DNA from: Gnetum montanum
Lineage: Eukaryota > Streptophyta > Gnetopsida > Gnetales > Gnetaceae
Assembly: GCA_015680685.1 (NCBI GenBank)
Contig: MNCI01017909.1
Location: 883,564-947,563, forward strand
Length of the DNA stretch: 64,000 nucleotides
Direction of reading: 5' to 3'
In this document: in pieces, positions 50,001 to 59,863 of the stretch
Numbering within the stretch: the first letter of the stretch is position 1
Layout: every line of letters starts with the position of its first letter
Translations under genes and position numbers: made by a program
The notes under the pieces: generated by a model
Database searches by the model: none
Told to the model about the DNA's origin: nothing
The model's input: only the letters and a program-made list of their open reading frames with translations

Positions 50001-52274
50001 ATAGCTAGCTACTACAGGAAATTTTGAGGAATGCAAATTCAGTGCTATATAAAATTGAATATTTGAATGTAAAGGATTATAAAACATACGCCCATTTTGG
50101 ATCGGGAGAACCACAATCAGCACAAAATTTATTATCTGGTTGAGCAAGCAGCATTTTCAATCTTTGCATTACTTCTGCCAAACATCACTATGTTAAAATT
50201 TTAGGGAAAAAACAGATATACATAAAATTGCAAATTGCAAATAAACTATCATGCAATTATAAATCATGGCTATTATATGAACAAGAACCCAAAAAGAAAA
50301 CACAATCTAAAGAGAATTGACTATTTTTCCCAAAAAAAAGGATGATTATTATTGTAAAATCAATTGAATAAGTTACTGGAGTCAAACTCAAATTAGTTTA
50401 GGATGTAAAAAAGAAAAATGTTGGCTTGCATAAAAATGCATATGATATCTGAAGTACCAGTAGCAAGCTTAATGAAAAGAAAATAATACAACATAAACTA
50501 ATTAAACCCATCCTTGCTCACTCTGCATGTGAAAGTGCATAATGAGTGAGGACTATTCCAAATTCACTAAGTTATATTATGCAAGAATGCCTTGTGAAAA
50601 ATGAACTCTTAGGTTCTAATTTAAGGCCTAGATGTATTACATTGGGAAATCCGGAAATTCTCTTTAGAAGAATTTATTTTCAAGAAACTACATAACCTAA
50701 AATTATCATGAAACCTGAGATAGAAAGTTTCCCAATAGATGTGTTCCTTTTTAATGTATTATAATGCTTATGATATAGTACAGAATGTAAATAGTTAAAG
50801 ATATACACCATGAGTTATGAATACAGGTAGTTTCTTATCTACCATGAGGGTAAACTCAAATGCAGCGCTGTTCAAAAGGTTAGTCAGTTTGTGACAATTA
50901 TTGTCCTCCCTAAATGATTTATATTTGTACTCTGACTTAGGTTTTAGAAATTTTACACTATGCAACATTTGATATAAGAATATTTACATCAATATCCCAC
51001 ATGCTCAGTCAAAGTTTTGTTTCAGGATAATCAAAAATTGGTCAATGAAACACAATTAGCTTGTAATCAATAATATACATAGTTTAAAAACTTTAACAAT
51101 TTTAAATAAAGGTTTTCTTCATAGCCTACAACTTTTTCCCCTGCACCCTGATTTTCCTAAATAATACTCACAGTTGTCTTCCAGCAGACATTTAAAAAAA
51201 TTCAAAGCAAAGCTATATAATTTGTTGAAGTTTGCAGATTTTGTCAAAAGACGAAAATCAATAGTTTGGAAAACTCCATCAAAACATTGATGGTTTTGCA
51301 AAAATTATTTTTACCAGTCATATAAATAGATGCTTAATGAAAAAAGACAGCATTTTTAATATAATGCCAAATGCTCCAACAGATGAACACAAAACCAAAA
51401 GATGGTCATTCTTTGTCTTTTCTTTAACAGAAAAAAATGATTTTAACAAAAATCAAAAGTCAATATTTTCTAAATTTCCAAAACAAAGAAAACATTAAAA
51501 GGATTGATTTGTCAGGCCAAAAGGACATACTTTTTTGCACGGTTTCAGATAAAAAGGCCACCATACATTGGATATCTATAATAATGGTATCTAGGTCCAG
51601 AGAGATGTATCATACCCATAACGGACTAGATTGATATAGTCCGCTAGCATGGGTGTATTTGGCGTAAGTTTGACAATTCAAAATTCTAGGAAAAATAAAA
51701 TTCTTATTTAATTACACGACACTATTGATATAACTGCGACTTAAAGGTGGTAAACTGCCTGTGTAACATGTGAGAAAAACTCATCTGCTCAGGATTAAGA
51801 TTAGAATGGTGAATTTTTAAATCATTATCACAGCAATAAAATTCTTATGAAATAATTCCCCGATAGAAGTTTGTTTAAGATCATAATCCTAGAGAAAACT
51901 GACAATGAGGTGTTAGCCTACTGGAATGCGAAACACGGCGATCATTAGAAATTCGCTTGATTTGGAAGGTATAAGTGATGGGTTGAAGTCTGCTAGGACA
52001 TGCTGAGTTATAAAGTTCTACTTGGACTGTAAATCTTAGGGTATACCTATATTCAATTATTCCGTTCCAAAACCCCCACCCCATATAATCCTATTGGAAA
52101 CTAAAATACCGTTAAATTGAAAAAACAATATCTTTGAAAGACTGATGGAAACCGGACACAGCGAACATTAAACCTGCGTGAATCGAAAAAAGAAAAAACC
52201 AAACGAAAACAAAAACCTGCTATAGAAACAGCATAACCATCTTCTGATTCACCCACGGAGTTTACGCCTTCCAT
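37760..52274 (-). CDS. AGD12: ARF-GAP with C2 domain (AGD11/12/ZAC type), eight exons
   Basis: Exons join 52274-52217, 50174-50090, 44178-44103, 40122-39959, 39869-39635, 39549-39433, 39342-39247 and 38038-37760: 1110 nt, 369 residues, no stop, all introns GT-AG. The ArfGAP zinc finger has Cys37, Cys40, Cys57 and Cys60 (C-x2-C-x16-C-x2-C) and the arginine-finger motif CSGVHRSLG with Arg65. [14 protein letters not shown] closes the GAP region. The linker is Ser-rich. The C2 domain begins near residue 213, with Asp230, Asp235, Asp281, Asp283 and Asp289 as calcium-ligand candidates. An in-frame TGA six bases upstream supports this ATG. ARF-GAPs stimulate GTP hydrolysis on ARF proteins in vesicle traffic; Arabidopsis ZAC binds phosphoinositide. 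The exact paralogue (AGD11, 12 or 13) is not certain. Confidence 0.93.
38039..39246 (-). other. ARF-GAP intron 7
   Basis: 1208 bp, GT-AG. It holds no recognised insertion. Confidence 0.8.
39247..39342 (-). CDS. AGD12: ARF-GAP exon 7
   Basis: 96 nt, 32 codons. [20 protein letters not shown], the conserved LNPxWNE turn of C2 domains. Confidence 0.93.
39433..39549 (-). CDS. AGD12: ARF-GAP exon 6
   Basis: 117 nt, 39 codons, phase 0 at both ends. First C2 strands, with [17 protein letters not shown]. Confidence 0.93.
39635..39869 (-). CDS. AGD12: ARF-GAP exon 5
   Basis: 235 nt. Starts [14 protein letters not shown]; the rest is a Ser-rich linker with a basic RKSWKKK patch. Confidence 0.9.
39959..40122 (-). 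CDS. AGD12: ARF-GAP exon 4
   Basis: 164 nt. Encodes [20 protein letters not shown] and [15 protein letters not shown], the helical end of the GAP domain. Confidence 0.93.
41368..41485 (-). repeat. tRNA-derived SINE, family 1
   Basis: Minus strand TGAGGTGTTAACCTAGTGG (A box) and GGGTTTGATTCTGG (B box) about 45 bp apart, then GCTGAGTTATAAAGTTCTA. This is the best-preserved B box of the family. Confidence 0.8.
43150..43250 (-). repeat. tRNA-derived SINE, family 2
   Basis: Minus strand ATAGCTCACTTGGTTAGAGC (A box) and GGTTTGATCCC (B box). It resembles a tRNA with an elongator-Met/Ile-like head, but the 3' half does not pair as a tRNA. Confidence 0.65.
43664..43735 (+). repeat. tRNA-like SINE head
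   Basis: ATAGCTCAAGTGGTTAACG gives an A box; the B box (TGGAATTGAGATTCTC) is weak. Confidence 0.4.
44103..44178 (-). CDS. AGD12: ARF-GAP exon 3
   Basis: 76 nt between ACTATAG and GTACAT. Encodes [18 protein letters not shown], with the second Cys pair and Arg65. Confidence 0.93.
44179..50089 (-). other. ARF-GAP intron 2
   Basis: 5911 bp. It contains a SINE at 47752. ORFs at 45400-46210 and 46776-47084 show no family likeness. Confidence 0.8.
47752..47840 (+). repeat. tRNA-derived SINE, family 2
   Basis: ATAGGTCAATTGGTTAAAAC then CATGTGGCTTGT and a B box GCGGTTCTATTCC. It shares CATGTGGCTTGT with the copy at 43150. Confidence 0.6.
50090..50174 (-). CDS. AGD12: ARF-GAP exon 2
   Basis: 85 nt; begins after TTTGGCAG and ends before GTATGT. 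Encodes the first Cys pair ([13 protein letters not shown]). Confidence 0.93.
50175..52216 (-). other. ARF-GAP intron 1
   Basis: 2042 bp with a plus-strand SINE at 51906-52045 near the 5' end of the intron. Confidence 0.8.
51906..52045 (+). repeat. tRNA-derived SINE, family 1
   Basis: TGAGGTGTTAGCCTACTGG at the head; GGGTTGAAGTCTG in place of the B box; then GCTGAGTTATAAAGTTCTA and a tail shared with the minus-strand copy at 41368. Confidence 0.75.
52217..52274 (-). CDS. AGD12: ARF-GAP exon 1
   Basis: 58 nt, residues 1-19 plus one base; [19 protein letters not shown]. Donor GTTTTTG. G at -3 and +4 give a good start context. Confidence 0.85.
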
Positions 52275-52760
52275 ATCTCAAGAATGCCAGGCAAAGCTGC
52301 CAAAATCCTCGATATTCTTCTTCTCTGCGACTTGTAACAACAGAAGAAACAAATTTCTCTCCTAAAAATCAGCCTATAATGAAGTGATTTTATTCAGCGT
52401 CCAAACAAAATGGATTTAACATAAAATACGATAGACCAATCGAATTTGCTCAACATCCAAAAGGGACTGGATTCGGCACATAATCTCGCCGAATGCATCG
52501 TGACAATGCCAGCGGTTATGGCTGCGGTCCCAACCGAATCTCATTGCAACTCTCAAAAGTCCACCAACATCACCATGTTGTGTCGTCTAACGATCCATTT
52601 TTCTCCCTTTTCACGTCAACAACTACCAGCAGTAGCGGCAGAAAGCCACATGGCACGTGGCGGTTGACAATTCATGACAACACGAGGTGCAGATTCAGTC
52701 ACCGAATGCATGAGTGCATGCATAGAATCAATTCAATTCAATTCAATTCAATTTAATTCA
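52275..52760 (-). promoter_or_regulatory. ARF-GAP 5' UTR and promoter region
   Basis: Upstream of the start codon. A G-box CACGTG lies at 52654-52659, RY-type TGCATGCAT at 52715-52723 and TGCATG at 52707, and an (AATTC)n tract at 52732-52756. No clear TATA box was found. The elements are read from sequence; activity is not shown. Confidence 0.45.
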
Positions 52761-54326
52761 ATCACATCACATTCCATACCATAACATACGCTACGCACCT
52801 GGCTCACGCAAGCTTAAGCGCTTGCATATCTTGTTATATCCGTTTTTGCCCCTCTCCAATCTTCTTCTTCTTCTTCTGCTTTCTTCTCTGGTCTAGTCCT
52901 ATCCTCCTCTGGCAAAGTCAGACACGAGTACGTGAGTAGCAGGCCCAACTCTGACATGGTCACCAATCGTTTTATTTAGGTCACCATCCATTACGCGCTG
53001 AAATCAAACAAAAACAGAAAGCCTCGTCTTTACATTGTAAAAGTTGGATATGGAACGCAGGACCAGGAGCGAGTGAATTGCAGCAAAAATGGGAACGCAA
53101 TTACGCAAACACACGCCACGTTGGTGCGGGAAGTTCAACTCGTGTCCCTTGTTAGGCCGACTAACTTGACTGACTGCTTGCTCGCTCCAAAGTTTCTTTT
53201 GCTCGCTCCAAAGTTTGTGGCTGCACTTTGCTGTAAAAACCAATAACAGAGACAGATGACACATAACAATATGGGTGCGATGCCATGTCAGAAAAAGAGA
53301 ATAGGAAAGAGAGAGACCAAGAAACAGCAAAGCAAATCAGCTTGGCTTGGCCCGGCTTTGAACTAAAGTTACGCTATCCTTCTATATCCTAGCGCTACCA
53401 CTAGCAGGATGGAGAACGACAGCATTTTGATTTTGATGGGTAACAATTTTTTCAATTATTGAAAGTTGAAACCAGTAACAGAAAAAGCAGCTCATCTCTG
53501 GTCCTCCCCTCTTTTTGGTGTTGGAATGTGCATGGAAAACGCAAGTCAAACATCGATAAGATGACTTTGTCGGGCCAAGCACGGCAACTCAAGCATACGC
53601 TCTCTAAGTTGGTGAAATAGTTAAAACTTGAATATTGAAATTTAGATTTTACAAATGAACATCATCGATTTGCAGTTATTTCATTTTCATGATTGAGCAA
53701 TTTAATATATTTTAATAAATAATATAGTTTAATTTACAATTACATGACTATATGTACTTTTCAATTCATTCAGGCAACAAGGTCAAGTTCAATTCTACTA
53801 GGTAGCATTGAGTTATAAAACTTTTATAAAGGTTTCTTGGCATTAGATTTATTGTTGGAGATTTGGTTGTGTGGTTGATTTACTGATCGGATTTGTGTTG
53901 TGCTATGGAGAATATGTTTTCTCAAAAATGTTTGTTGATTCACCAAATGTAAATCTACTAGTTGGGAAAAATAAAGTTGTGGGGTCTCTTCCTTGTGATG
54001 CTATTGAAATATCTTTGCTCTTTTAAGTTCAAGCAATGGATGTAGAAAAGTAAAATTTTGTTAGATTTGAATCTTTCTCCCTTCTAACAATTAATTTTTT
54101 TAGTTCTTTTTTCTATGTATCAATTGTAAAGGTGTTCTCTTTAGTAGACAATTCTTGAATAGGAAAGTCTTTGTCTTTTCTTATTCTTTGCCTACTCAAT
54201 TTTCAGCTTTGTGATGTACTCTAAATTTTCTTTGCTTATATTAATAAATATTTTCTTCTAAGGTCCGACACCCCCACTATAAAACCATTATTCTAAATAA
54301 CATGTGTGTCTTCTAATATATATAGT
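52761..54326. other. Intergenic sequence upstream of the ARF-GAP gene
   Basis: Contains a CTT-rich tract at 52859-52880 and a direct repeat GCTCGCTCCAAAGTTT (about 53179 and 53200). A partial SINE lies at 53775-53835. No further gene is recognised. Confidence 0.4.
53775..53835 (+). repeat. Partial SINE, family 1
   Basis: AAGTTCAATTCTACTAGG, then GCATTGAGTTATAAAACTT, matches the B-box and tail part of family 1; no head could be found. Confidence 0.5.
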
Positions 54327-55148
54327 TGATGAGAGTCTGCGCATTCCAACACTCAACTATACAAGTGTTCATGCATGACCAAATTGTAATCCATGGATGG
54401 GCAATGTAAGTATACTAGTGAGTTGATGTTAAGTTCATGATCATATCTTCTCACTTAGAGTTAGTGAGATGCAAATTGTATGGTTTAACTTTTAGTGAGG
54501 TATATGATGAACTGATGTTGTTTGGCTTTAAATGTGTTGAGTGTAAGCATGATGAAAATGATTGTAAATTCTAATGCTAAGTACAATAAAAAGGTAAATC
54601 TATTTTATCATATTGGTGATAAACATATATTCTTGGTTTTCCATACACGTCCTAAGCTAATGTAATTGATATTAGGATTAACAAGTAACTTCACTATCAA
54701 GGGAATCAAGCAAAGTCACTACTGGGTTACCAAATAATTACACTTTATGCTCAAAACCAGTCGTCCTTATTCTACCTTATTAATAGACATTCAAATATTA
54801 AAGGACTTAGGAAATGTAAATAAAAGTAAACACCATGGAAAATTATGCTAAGTGAAATGTTGCAATGATGAAGAACAATCTTAATCTTTATTATTGTTCA
54901 TGAATTGTGTCTAGGAACAATCTACTTAAATAAAGATTATGTACAATTGTAATTCACCATACTGTAGGCATTCACTCTAACTTCCGAAAAGAAACTACAA
55001 GAATTTCACCAAGGATTGGTAAAAAGTAGTTATTTCAACATGATGGTGGGTTGGTATTTATAGGCATGACCATGGCCTACTACATCACATCTACGATGAC
55101 ATATCAAAGCTATGATATCATAGACTCATACAATAAACTATTTTATCA
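54327..55148 (-). repeat. Athila-like 3' LTR of the host element
   Basis: 822 bp on the minus strand, from TGATAAAA (55148 downward) to CTCTCATCA at 54327. The wording of R and U5 (TTGGTAACCCAGTAGTG, AATAAAGAT) matches the LTR at 55199. GATATC-like cores on the minus strand are 14 bp apart (plus coordinates 55086, 55100, 55114). Confidence 0.8.
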
Positions 55149-55163
55149 TACCTCCATAACTGA
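55149..55163 (-). other. Polypurine tract of the host element
   Basis: Minus strand TCAGTTATGGAGGTA directly before the LTR start; equivalent to TTAGTCGTGGGGGTA in the nested element. Confidence 0.75.
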
Positions 55164-55193
55164 TTGAAAACTTGTCCTCAAGTTAAAACAAAA

Positions 55194-55198
55194 AAAGG
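55194..55198. repeat. Target-site duplication AAAGG, left
   Basis: Identical to 61658-61662. Confidence 0.9.
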
Positions 55199-56003
55199 TG
55201 ATGAGTCATGAATTGTTGGCCATGATATCACGTATGCTATATCGCAGCCTGTCTCCTCATCTATAAATAAGAGGCAGGCAGATGTGGTAAAGGAGTTTTG
55301 AAGTTTGAAGTTTTTTAGTTTTAGTATTAAGGTAGGGACTTTTTGTCAGTTTTCCTCTCAACCCTTTCTCCTAGTGCATGCCCACAGTGTGATGATTGTA
55401 ATTGTATGGCATCCTTATTCGAGTGTGATGTACTTGGACACGCACATGACCAACAATAAAGATCAAGAGTGCTTCATCATTGCAGCATCCACTTAGCTTA
55501 ATTATTTAATTATTATTGTTATTTATTGCTTTCTTTGTTAATATCTCTCTACTCTTATCTCCTAGTAACGCGGAATGAGTATGAGTTAATCACAAGCATT
55601 TAAGTGTGACTACTTGGTACCCAGTAGTGTACCTAGGCCATGTGCTTGGTAATCCTAGTGGTAGTCGTGCACGAGGTCCAAGATGTGTACGGATGATTAA
55701 GGAACGGATGCTCATCGCACTTAGGCTAGTTTAGATTCTCTCTCATCCTCTCTCCTAGCTTAGTTGATATTATTTTTCATCATACCCAGGAGTAGCATTA
55801 GTGTAGGAACACATCATACACCTCACTCTGGACTAAACAATACATGACAAAGCTAATACTAGTCTAGGTGGGAAGACAGTGAACTGCAATCTACGAGTAA
55901 TTGTCTAGATACCACAACTAGTCTGTCTGCGGAGTTCGACTAGATTGTGCGTGAAGCGCTCATATTTGTATGGTTGAGTGTAGGGGTACCTCACCACTCA
56001 TCA
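55199..56003 (+). repeat. 5' LTR of the gag-only Athila-like element
   Basis: 805 bp, TGATGAGT...ACTCATCA. Cores at 55224 (GATATC) and 55238 (TATATC), TATAAA at 55262, AATAAA at 55455. GCCTGTCTC and GAGGCAGGC form an inverted repeat around the TATA box. Confidence 0.93.
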
Positions 56004-56004
56004 T

Positions 56005-56022
56005 TGGCGCCATTGCCGGGGA
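56005..56022 (+). other. Primer-binding site, tRNA-Asp
   Basis: TGGCGCCATTGCCGGGGA starts two bases after the LTR and differs at one position from the complement of the plant tRNA-Asp 3' end as I recall it. Confidence 0.85.
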
Positions 56023-56144
56023 TGATGCTAGTTATCTAGATTAGTTATATCATACAAAGTCGTTGTATAGGAATTAATGATATATCTTTTAGGAAGAAAT
56101 AATTACAAAAAGTCACATACAAATTCACACACAATTTCACAACC

Positions 56145-57575
56145 ATGCCTCTCCTACAAGACTACGATAATGCCACATCTAGTGAGGCAATTCATTGGAG
56201 AACCAATGAATTATATGATAATGAAGATTGGAGTACGCAATCTGAGGTGGGGGTTTCTTATAAACATAAACGAAGGCAACATCATCCCAATGCATGAAAG
56301 CATAACTTACTCGATGATGATGAACCCCTACTGGCCACCACAAGCCTAACATAAATACAAGAGGCTGTTCAAATCTCCCGTAGGCATCGTAAAGAGAGCC
56401 GCCTACCCAGGCTCGATTTAAACAACTTTCCCAATTTCTCAAGAGGCTATGACTTAAATCCACAACAACATTTACAAGCCTTCTACGATGCCTGTGCATG
56501 GAACAACATTGATCACGGTTGGCAAAAACTCAAGCTCTTTCCTATGACACTNNNNNNNNNNNNNNNNNNNNNNNNNNNNNNNNNNNNNNNNNNNNNNNNN
56601 NNNNNNNNNNNNNNNNNNNNNNNNNNNNNNNNNNNNNNNNNNNNNNNNNNNNNNNNNNNNNNNNNNNAAGGTCAACTATACGAACTATGAACCCATCAAT
56701 TCCAAGAGCTTATTAAGTTGGTAGCAAAAGAAGAAGGAGAAATGGCTAAATGGGAGAGTGTTGAAAAACATCAACAGGACCAAAATCTCAACTTAACAGA
56801 GGTCCATAATCACAAAAAGGAGAAATCAACCTATCTCAAGGAGGAAGAACCATCTTTGCTAGTACAACAATCATTAGAGGAAATTGAGGCAAAGATCAAT
56901 AAGATGCTGGAATGGATGCATAAAAAGTGTGGGGAATATATCAATATTATTGGAGATAGAGTTTTGACAACTCGAGAAGTAGGACAAAATATCATTAGAC
57001 AATCAGAAAGAAGGGATGAGGAAAATAAGAGCTCAACTGCCAGTCACACGTATGAATGCAACATTTGCCTATACGATCACCCCAAGGGATAATGCCCAAT
57101 CTTGTTACATTTATATGAGCATTGGGGAAGCACATTACACCCAGAGTTTGTACAAAGATACTATGTTCGATCATAGTGGCAACAATCCCAATCGTGGGGG
57201 AAGCCACCCCTAAACTTGGGACACCCTTCGTATCATCTGAATCCAAATGCTTATCTAGTCCAACATCCTGTTTCCCCAACTGGGTCAACATACTTTATCT
57301 CGCCACATTATTATTCTCCTCAATACTATCAGCCCATGTCCTCAACACAACCACCGCCTTGTGTACCTCACACTTCTCCTAAATTTCAACATTCTCATCC
57401 TTTCCCTCTTTCTACATCGCCACCAACTGTTCTTGAAGTATCTAACCACAGCAACAATCCACGAACGTTACCTATGCTGCTATTGCCAATAGCAGTGAGA
57501 GACCTCCTCAACATCAAAGGCATCCCTTCTTTAGACATGACCATAGGAAGGGACAACATAGTTCCAAAGCCATGA
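56145..57575 (+). pseudogene. Athila-like gag with sequencing gap
   Basis: ATG at 56145 (MPLLQDYDNAT), homologous to the gag at 62971. The core reads LPRLDLNNFPNFSRGYDLNP and HLQAFYDACAWNNID, is interrupted by Ns at 56552-56667, and resumes with LIKLVAKEEGEMAKWE and a coiled segment. A knuckle CNICLYDHPKG..C is at about 57057-57097. The frame then passes into a Pro/Ser-rich region (57216-57575). Stops at about 56287, 56347, 56688 and 57090 break it. Confidence 0.8.
56552..56667. other. Assembly gap (116 N) inside gag
   Basis: Undetermined bases. The homologous interval in the neighbouring element is 63383-63679, about 297 bp, so the gap length here is probably nominal. Confidence 0.95.
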
Positions 57576-57883
57576 CATTCTCCAACTCAGCACAAGTCCA
57601 ACACTATGGTGCATCCTTCTCCTCAAACCCAATGCCTAGTGTCACTTCATCAGGGCCACCAATTAACACTCCAACAACCATACGGCTTAATGAATACAGC
57701 CATGGAGGACGACATCTTGATCCTTGCATACCATCTTACGGTTAACTCTTTACCCGGGAACCACATTTTATAAATTTCCCCACTATGCTTACTATAATTA
57801 GGTGTGTGAACCCCAATGGGGTAAGTATGACCAAGTTTCGATATTTCCAACATGCAAGGATCCTCATCTTTCATGCTCAATCG
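57576..57883 (+). other. Junction where pol is missing
   Basis: Non-conserved sequence joining the gag tail to the post-integrase region. It holds no RT, RNase H or integrase wording. The deletion points of the pol block must lie here. Confidence 0.55.
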
Positions 57884-57900
57884 TTTAGTTATGGGGGATA
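57884..57900 (+). other. Internal polypurine tract 1
   Basis: TTTAGTTATGGGGGATA, equivalent to 14261-14276 in the older element. Confidence 0.6.
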
Positions 57901-59270
57901 TCCCCCATTCTAATAACAAGCAGGATTAATAAATATTTTTCATTTTCTTTAATTTTAGAATTTTTTGTTTTCCAGTTTTTCAATTTCTTTTTTGTTACCT
58001 TTTGTCTTTTTATCTTTTTATCTTTTTTATAAGTAATCTCATCTATGAATAAAACACTCATGTGGCTCGTTGGTTGAGGTGTGTTCTATCTTATCAAGTC
58101 TCGAGTAATCAATTATTTGGATACTGAGCCCATTACACCCACTCATCCATTCTACAAATAAGAGGTTCTATTTCAGGGTACAGTGATATTCTTGACATTC
58201 TTAAAACTTAAAATTAATTTTGTGTTCATTGTACCTAGAATGAAGAAGGATGGATCAAGAGGGAATGATTAGGGTGTGACATCAAGGGGACTTGCGAATT
58301 CTCTTTGGTGACGCCTGTAAAAGTTATCACACAATGTGATTGTACTAAGATCCTTGTAGATCTAATGCAAAATAGGAGTAAGAGTAATCACAAGGCACTC
58401 AAAAATCCAATGTTGTTCTAGGGGGTCCCATCAGAAAGACATGCACCCATGCATGAGGGTTGGTGGCTTCTTTAGATTCAACATTAAAAAAAAAAAAACA
58501 AAGAAAGCCACAAAGCAAAAATCACTCCTCCCTTGAACAAAATGCCAAGTGATCGTACGCCTTGTTGTTATGGTACTCTCATAGTCGCTCATCATGGGAT
58601 GAAACAATGCGGTGTCACTGACTAGAGGAATAGACTTGGTCCTGATCTTGGAACGATAGGTTAATGACACATTAATCATGCCTTACACGTACATTGTGCC
58701 CTGGGTCAGTTACCTCATGTCCCAATCTCTACAATCCCTTCTATAGTCCGTCTCATCTTGCTGTTCATGTAATTGTAGCTCGTGTCTCGTATAGCATAGA
58801 ATTCTTACCTCATTCCAGCGATACTTACATGTGTGTGTTTTGTGGAACCAGTGTAGATTACATTTAACCCTTCTAGTGCCTACGAACATTTTTAAGTGTG
58901 GTTACGCAAGGGCATTATAGGTTGGAACTTGTTATGGGGAGGACCCACTTGCGTGATTTTTTGTAATTTGCACTCATAACACATCTTCCGCACACCATCT
59001 ATTACCCTCAGCGTATTGTCAATGATATTCTTTCCCTTATTACTATCCCTCTGATTCAAACGTTCCTATGAACTATCACATAGCCTTTTTCTCCCCCTTA
59101 CCATTTGAGGTCCTTATTGATAAATTCCACACCATCATAATTTTCGTGCCTTCAGAACTAATTGAATTACCCTGGAACCCTTTTACACTCATCTAGATGT
59201 CCTTAGTTTACATCATTTAATTTCAAAAAAAAATATTAAAAATTCAGCACATTTTATAAAGTGCCCTAAC
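57901..59270 (+). other. Non-coding spacer
   Basis: About 1.4 kb; T-rich at its start, no conserved ORF. It shares GGACCCACTTGC (58942) with the older element. Confidence 0.6.
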
Positions 59271-59283
59271 TTTGATAGGCTGC

Positions 59284-59337
59284 GATATCGTGTACATGAT
59301 ATCGTGGCCAATGCAATATCCCGTCCGCATTATCAGG

Positions 59338-59370
<33 letters not shown>

Positions 59371-59371
59371 C
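59284..59371 (+). promoter_or_regulatory. Internal promoter-like array with (TA)n
   Basis: GATATC at 59284 and 59298, AATATC at 59315 and ATTATC at 59329 (14, 17, 14), followed by a TA-dinucleotide run at about 59343-59371. Core and phasing match the U3 of the same element's LTRs. Confidence 0.65.
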
Positions 59372-59542
59372 GTGATCCCCTGCGCTAATCAACATCATTT
59401 ACAACTATTAACGCAAGGGAATTTTTTCAAATTTCTCTCTACGACTCGCAATCGCACGTCCCTTGCTTTCATATCCATAACTCGCTTGTTGGTACTCCAA
59501 TTTTTATTCTGTTTGAACCTACTTGAACCCAAAGTGTTTAGC

Positions 59543-59560
59543 TTAGTTGTGGGGGAGGGG
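59543..59560 (+). other. Internal polypurine tract 2
   Basis: TTAGTTGTGGGGGAGGGG, about 170 bp after the (TA)n TATA region, as in the older element (15996). Confidence 0.6.
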
Positions 59561-59863
59561 CACATGCTAAATAGCGCATAAATTTTTTTGAAATTCATCA
59601 TTGCCCGAAGGACATTATTAAGGGTAATTAGTTATAAAATTAAAGATAAATGCACCAAAACAATTTCATCTCCTTAGTTATACCGGGAAACTAGATTTGG
59701 AAACCACCGAAGCAAAGAGGATTCAATATTATAATCTTTCAGGGACATTTTCTCCTAATAAGTAACGTCACACGGAGATAAAGAAAATTCATTAAGGCAA
59801 CCAGTAAGGTATAACCTAACTTTGGTAACAACCTTACTAACAATTGGCCTCATGTGATTGCAG

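Noticed and set aside
53004-53330. 108-codon minus-strand ORF
   Set aside because: It contains the direct repeat near 53180 and looks like chance; no domain, no splice context.
58055-58150. SINE head in the spacer of the young element
   Set aside because: TGTGGCTCGTTGGTTGAGG resembles an A box, but no B box follows at the right distance.
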